Assembly: GCA_003864495.1 (NCBI GenBank)
Contig: ML133383.1
Span: 2,129,560-2,193,559, forward strand
Direction: 5' to 3'
From: Nemopilema nomurai
Lineage: Eukaryota > Cnidaria > Scyphozoa > Rhizostomeae > Rhizostomatidae
DNA length: 64,000 nucleotides
Shown here one piece after another: positions 59,201-64,000 of this stretch. Below the pieces are notes generated by a model. It worked only from the letters and a program-made list of their open reading frames with translations, ran no database searches and was not told the origin of the DNA. The first letter of the stretch is position 1. Every line of letters begins with the position of its first letter. The translations under genes were made by a program, and so were the position numbers.

Positions 59201-60781
59201 TTTTCATACGCTCTTTATCTCAAGGTATCCTGTTTACAAAAACTCTCTTTTTGGTTATTTTCCCAGATTTCATTTCCGCGTCACGCTTTCGCCCCCGCGA
59301 TTCGGCGAACCCATTTCAATCAGAGATCTGGGGAACACAAGCCCACCAACAACGGACTAGAAACGACTACGCGAACATTTTGGACACACACATACCCTGA
59401 TTTGCTTGCGGGCGGCCTCCACGCCGTGAGGATGTCCAGCAATAGACACCTAAAACCGCGAAAATCGCTGTTACGAGAAGGCCTCTAACAGGAAGCTTCA
59501 CCAATAACTGTACTATCACGTGGTTCATATCCCACATCACACGCCTATCACATGACTTGGCACGTTGCAAATTCGAATCGTCGTCGTTCGTTCGCACCGA
59601 GTGAAGACAAAAATTTCTTTCAAAATTTGAATGCCAGCAAGAATCAGCCTTAGAGCTTTCGTAACCAAGTGGTCCACCGAGCCGAATATTTGACAAACGA
59701 AACAACTATCTTGATCTGCAAGCAGACACGGTTGTGACGTCACATAGTTGTCAGAGCAAAGACGCGGTAATATGTAAAGCAGCAGAGAGAAAGAAATGTA
59801 TGAGAAGAAAAATACGAAGATTAAAAGGGATAAAAACCTGGTTGCTCTTTTCTGATGACGTCCTGTTTGAGTCAGGGAAATGAATATGGCAGCCTGTCTC
59901 TTGCATAACTGAAAAGTGACAAAAGCGTGTGTCTAGACATACATATTTGAATTTGTTTCTACCGTGCATCCGAAGGTAGTTTTTAGGACACTGAGAAGCT
60001 TAAGCTTATCGAGCAGTGTCCTGGTCCTTCCTCTCGATGTGACCACACCTCGTGATTCCTTATGCCTGGAATTACCGAGAGCTGTCGATTCTCCTCAAAT
60101 TGGGTGAAAGTTTGGTCATGCCAGGGACTCGAGCCATGGGCCCTTGGGTCTGTAGCCTCTAAAAACCGAGCCATCCTCTCACTTACATAAGCCATCAAGG
60201 GTAGCATCTCCAAGTATAGAGAGACTTAGACTTAGACTGATCCTAGAAAAGATGATGTTAAAAGCCTATTCCTGACTGTACAATGTTCTGATGGGCTTCC
60301 AGTTGATTCTATCAACAGAGTTTGTTGTGTTGGGTTAGAACAAAAAGTGTTCTAAAACGTTGATTTCCATCGTATTTCCACTGCGATCTTTCCACCTCAG
60401 TGGATCTGATTTCACACAGTTTAGGACCGCTATGAACCTGGACTGTCGAATTAATGGAGTTTAAAGGAATATATGTTTACAGTACGTAAACAGTGGAGAT
60501 CTATTGAGTTGAAATAAATGCAATGAAAAGACACCAAATGAATAAAAAACTAGCAGTCACCATGTGGTCGAGGTTAAAAATGTGTTCAGCCTTACAAAAA
60601 GCCTCTGAAAAGATGAAAAAGGTTGGTCATATACAAAGATTACCAGGCATCTTGAACAGCTTTTAACGATTTGCATACAACAAAATCGGCAGTTACCTCT
60701 CTTAATGCAGTTGCCTCCTCTTCCTATCACGTGGGAATGGTCGGTGAACGACACATCCATCTTCAGGGTGACCCTGGATGT
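41255..60781 (-). CDS. BICC1: Bicaudal-C RNA-binding protein (5' partial, 25 exons)
   Basis: Exons from KH1 to stop: 60697-60781, 59838-59908, 59396-59449, 58673-58795, 57818-57883, 57391-57435, 56237-56346, 55391-55490, 54691-54757, 53423-53496, 52219-52753, 51002-51039, 48801-48864, 47947-48019, 47237-47326, 46639-46675, 46151-46190, 45392-45495, 44955-45011, 44384-44539, 43608-43650, 43096-43155, 42534-42598, 42165-42264, 41255-41382. They sum to 2385 nt (794 residues plus stop) with every phase matching. KH1 has the GXXG loop GRGG at residues 20-23 and HIHFPDSNR. A KH-like repeat follows, then a third KH with GRNG and SIQFPD. The long middle exon is Pro/Ser/Asn-rich. The conserved motif TWSGFGFSKSMP is near residue 574. 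SAM spans ~698-753 (LFSRIGLGKYSEVF, LTDQDLKDIG, FGARR), and the protein ends SSLRW as vertebrate BICC1 ends SGRW. Bicaudal-C binds mRNAs and represses or localises them; SAM drives polymerisation. The first ~130 residues are not in the window or not recognised. Confidence 0.95.
43222..43294 (-). other. BICC1: candidate cassette exon in BICC1 that removes the SAM domain
   Basis: A 73-nt segment with acceptor TTTTCAG and donor GTAAGG lies between BICC1 exons 43608-43650 and 43096-43155. It enters in the correct phase and reads TFPGKCGTKQCFNCVETV, then ALPFCAT. Because 73 is not a multiple of three, the next exon would then give TGA at once. Skipping restores the SAM-containing form. It is the only open frame of the three. 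Confidence 0.4.
47393..47468. repeat. 19-bp tandem repeat, four copies
   Basis: Four near-identical units of AAGGTTAGAAGGTCATGTA in a BICC1 intron. Each contains AGGTCA. Confidence 0.9.
49262..49350. repeat. ~32-bp tandem repeat
   Basis: Two and a half copies of a unit with core GGATTTCATCTGATCTGTTG in a BICC1 intron, followed by diverged TCTGAT words to ~49450. Confidence 0.75.
50778..50836 (+). repeat. G-rich duplicated tract
   Basis: GGGGGGAGGGGGGTTG occurs twice 40 bp apart. It is C-rich on the BICC1 sense strand. Quadruplex potential on the plus strand. Confidence 0.6.
52175..52219 (-). other. BICC1: tandem in-phase alternative splice donors in BICC1
   Basis: A 39-bp imperfect duplication at the end of the large BICC1 exon repeats the donor context (GAGG|GTATGT at 52219/52218 and AAGG|GTATGT at 52180/52179). 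Both leave phase 1, so use of the distal site would add 13 residues (GMFDSPLQCISHK). Confidence 0.55.
55995..56200. mobile_element. MITE with TAA target duplication, PIF/Harbinger-like
   Basis: Terminal inverted repeats start AGCCCAATCTCCACTAGGCG at 55995 and end with the reverse complement at 56200, matching over about 30 bp. The element is flanked by TAA on both sides (55992-55994, 56201-56203), as expected for PIF/Harbinger. Five tandem copies of the 15-mer AGGCGGAAAATGTCG (56009-56083) lie inside the left end. It sits 36 bp from the acceptor-distal end of BICC1 exon 56237-56346, just inside the following intron. No coding capacity. Confidence 0.85.
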
Positions 60782-60899
60782 CTGCAAAAAACATCAATGC
60801 TGAGCGTCAGTAAAAGACGCGCAAAGAAGTCTACTGCGGATAGAGAAAACATGCTTTGAAGTTCTTCGTTAACTAGAACGTGTACTATAGCTTGATTAA

Positions 60900-60935
60900 A
60901 GAGGGGGGGGGGAGGGGGGGGGGGCGGACCGGGCC
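60900..60935 (+). repeat. poly-G tract
   Basis: About 22 G in two runs (10 and 12) split by one A, followed by GC-rich sequence, upstream of BICC1 exon 60697-60781. Poly-C on the sense strand. Confidence 0.7.
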
Positions 60936-61416
60936 GCCTGGCTAAGTTGCGATGCATCGAATTTTTGCATAAATCTATAACTAAACATGTAAGCTTCATA
61001 GGCTTTTTCAAAACTATGCCTATCACGCCTAACCAACCAAATGGGCGTCCCCTCATATTCAGTCATATAAAATTGGAAAAAGGGAGGCCATACAATTGCT
61101 GTAGAACATTTGGTTTTCTAAATGACCACACCCAGTTAAGGCCTGGCCACGCCCTAAGGGCCTTTTGAGAGCTAGACAGAAAGAACTAGGTCGCTCCCAA
61201 TGATACTGTTCGAGCGGCTACAGAGCTGGTCGCATGACATTTTGAGATTCAACACCGTTGTCCATCTGTGCAACAAAGCAAGGCCTAATTATAACATTTC
61301 TCACACTGATTGTGGTGTGTAGTCAACTCGTGTCGTGTGCAGCTGCCATTTTCTGCAGCCTTCCCATGCAAAGTTTCTCGAAAACATAGCAAGAGAGATT
61401 GTACAGGGGGGTAGAG

Positions 61417-61604
61417 ATTAACACGAATCGCAGTATGTGAATTGGGAACAATAATATATTATATGACAGTACGATGTTTTGCTGTACTGCACTGAAAATC
61501 CAGCAAGATAGAGAATAACACGAATCGCAGTATGTGAATATGGGAACAATAATATATTATAAAACAGTATGATGTTCTGCTGTACTGCACTGAAAATCCA
61601 ACAG
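61417..61604. repeat. ~92-bp direct repeat
   Basis: Two head-to-tail copies with core ACACGAATCGCAGTATGTGA and a shared end ACTGCACTGAAAATCCA. A few mismatches, so moderately recent. Confidence 0.85.
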
Positions 61605-63596
61605 CAGAAAATTCCCTAGACACAATTAACTCATGAACTTCGATGCTTCTTCGAGCATTTGCATATCTCATCATAGAAGTCAATCTTTACATCTGTTCTT
61701 AAACCGATAAGTTCGTAAGTTAACATTTGATGGTTTGAAATCATTTTCAAGGATATCCTGTCCTAAAATGCGAACAACTGTAACCTCAAAACTGAAGGTC
61801 GGCTCCCTTCTTTACAATAAACATGCAAATACACAGGCTGCATAATTTGTAGAAAACCGTCAATAAATCTAAGATGTGTAATTCCGAAGGATTATTATTA
61901 GCGCCACATCACGATTCTCAACCCAGTGGTGTTACTTAATCGTAACCTAACATTGTTCATTCTAAATGGCGACTGTTATCCATGCATCTACGCAAATGTA
62001 TGTCAAAACACTAACAGACTGAAAGGTAAGACGAAACAGGGAATGTCGAGGAAAGGCGTTTGATGAGATGGTAAAAACAGCATCTTACACTGTCAAAATA
62101 TTTTAATCATTTCCAAAGCATGGGTTTAGGGACATTCTTCACATTTGAATTGCCAAGCGAAGGCAGGCATCCCAAGGTATTAACCGTACCTGAGAATTTT
62201 TCGACCAGGCCCAGGTGCTATGCTTGTGTGCGTTTTAACAGGGCCCGCATAATGCTTGCAAGTAATAACGAGAACAAATTGCGATCCTCTGTTCTGATGA
62301 TATGATAATCGCTACAGATAAGCGATTGAACATGTTGAGCATGCGAGCAAGGTGTTCTTTGACGTGTGATCTAGATTGTTAGCAACGCGAGTTGATTGAT
62401 CAGGAGCAACAGGGGCGCAAAACAAACCATACTTTCGTAATGCCATAGGTCACTTTGATAAACGCTGGGTCGTTTGATTGACAGTTGGTTCACGTGAGTC
62501 ACGTTCTGGCTTTACTGGGTGTGGATGACGGAGTGCAACTACGGCTATGAGAGTGCTACCCAATACATTCCCTCAACCACGGTGAAAAAGTACTGTGCGA
62601 AGGGTACTTTAGATTACTGTCGAAGTGTAGATGGGAACACATTCCAAGATTGGCCAATTGATTAGTATGGACAGGCCAAATTTACCTACAGCAACTGTGG
62701 TTGCGAAAAAGGTATTCGTAGCATAGTATAGGTGCGAACATGCTAGATCTAGAATTGGGCGAGCATGCTAGATACCATGTGACGGTTTTAAACCAATCAC
62801 CGATCGTCATCTGTCACGCGTTCAACGTTCTACGAACGATATCAGGTAGACGGGCAGAGATATCATCCCACAATGGCCTGGTCGACTTTTCTTGGGACAG
62901 ATCTTGATTTCATTGACTTTTTATATGTTTAGGGGAACGGTCAGTGCGTGGGGGGTGAGCTAGACTGGTGAGCTCAGAGTTTAAACAACATGCGCGATTT
63001 CGACCACGGAAGACCCTGAGCAGAGATTCTACCTATGTAAGCAAAATTTCCCTTTGTTCTCCATGATGATGTTTGCTTGGAAAAAAGCACGTCTGTTAAG
63101 AGGTGGGACTTAAAGATAACTTTTATAGCTCTTTGATTCCTAAAGGTGCGAGTTTAAACCCGGTTCGCCAAGTTAATGACATTTACCCGATGAGCGAAAC
63201 AGGCTTGCATCTCGGAGTAGCAACTCACAACCAGCCAGTTCTATATGCGCAAACAGCTCTGCTTTCACGGCATCCAGGACATGAGGCAAACAATAAAACT
63301 CATTTCTGCATTATGATTAACAGTCCACGCAACATCTGCCTCTAAAGTTTTGTTCAGGTGTAGATGCCTTTGACACGTTCTAAACGAGTATTCGAGCCTT
63401 GCAAAAGGGATTATTCACCAGAAAAAGAATGTTGTCTAGCCAACGGAAATAATTCACAGGGACGAGAAAACATATATTCAATCTGGATGGTCTTTGATTT
63501 TCTTAGAAAATTACGTCTGAATTCATCCCCAACTTATTCATCAATAAGAGCAGGGTTTAAGTGAACGGAGCCTAGGCGTTGATGAACTTTTAATTG

Positions 63597-63669
63597 ATGA
63601 TTATGATTATGATTGACGATTTGATTGATGATTTGATTGATGATTTGATTGATGATTTGATTGATGATT
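63597..63669. repeat. GATTTGATTGAT microsatellite
   Basis: About five copies of a 12-13-bp unit GATTTGATTGAT, with GATTAT words at the left edge. Confidence 0.85.
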
Positions 63670-64000
63670 AGTTACTAGTACAGATGATTTACTGTCTACG
63701 CATGCTGGTAAGTGAGCAGGTCAAAGAAGCAGATGTTCTGATATTTCGCAGATTATAGGTTCTTTACAACAGAAAATGTTAAGAGCCGTTCCAAGGATCA
63801 CAATTTACAGTATTTTAGCTCCAGCTCCAGATAAGCTTATTCCTAAACAAAAACAATTACTATGTTGATGATTCCATATCATTACTTACGTAATAATAAT
63901 GGAAATACGAGTGCCACTTGCTAGTAATGCCACAACGGACACTCCCCTTCGTTGGTTTTTAACTAAGTTTCTTATACTTGTCATCAAAGAGAAGATTGAG

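Larger units (their letters stand above)
60950..64000 (-). other. probable BICC1 upstream intron, no exon recognised
   Basis: BICC1 exons encoding the ~130 N-terminal residues should lie upstream on the minus strand. I found none to the window end. A donor-like GTAAGT near 63889 ends a segment with no Bicaudal-C similarity. Confidence 0.4.

Overview
This is an intron-rich animal nuclear genome window. It is AT-rich, with GT-AG introns, TATA and AATAAA signals, MITEs, a Tc1/mariner relic and minisatellites. There is no operon, tRNA, rRNA or CRISPR array. The protein sequences and gene structures, together with an arminin-like peptide family, point to an early-branching metazoan, most likely an anthozoan cnidarian. 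That placement is inference. The supplied long ORFs are mostly not genes: real coding sequence is split into short exons, which I reassembled by hand from splice sites, reading phase and family homology.

Layout. (1) 1-10.8 kb, + strand: the last ten exons of a cytosolic/peroxisomal NADP-isocitrate dehydrogenase (IDH1 type). Its introns hold a dead Tc1/mariner element and a long TTC/GAA microsatellite. (2) 10.9-15.8 kb: a tandem array of a ~1.4 kb unit. Each unit carries a minus-strand gene for a small secreted precursor (signal peptide, acidic propeptide, Arg/Trp/Pro-rich cationic tail) and a plus-strand block encoding a short coiled-coil-like C-terminus. There are three intact copies of the peptide gene and a possible decayed fourth. 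This is the best candidate in the window for an undescribed system. (3) 16.3-31.4 kb: gene-poor DNA with a 112-bp minisatellite, an isolated candidate exon, a splice-donor-rich region without long ORFs, a foldback element and a 45-bp minisatellite. (4) 31.6-37.1 kb, minus strand: a complete eight-exon gene for a secreted CUB-CUB-trypsin protease with a proline-rich repeat tail and one predicted GC-AG intron. (5) 38.1 kb to beyond 60.8 kb, minus strand: 25 exons of Bicaudal-C (BICC1), an RNA-binding KH/SAM protein. They run from the KH1 domain to the stop codon, and the N-terminal exons lie outside the window or were not recognised.

The three conserved genes are not a pathway; they are neighbours. 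All three exon models close without a frame error (IDH1 2+993 nt, protease 1773 nt, BICC1 2385 nt), which is the strongest internal check available here. The most interesting points are the peptide array with a swapped C-terminal region, a predicted SAM-truncating cassette exon in BICC1, and tandem in-phase alternative donors made by a 39-bp duplication in BICC1.
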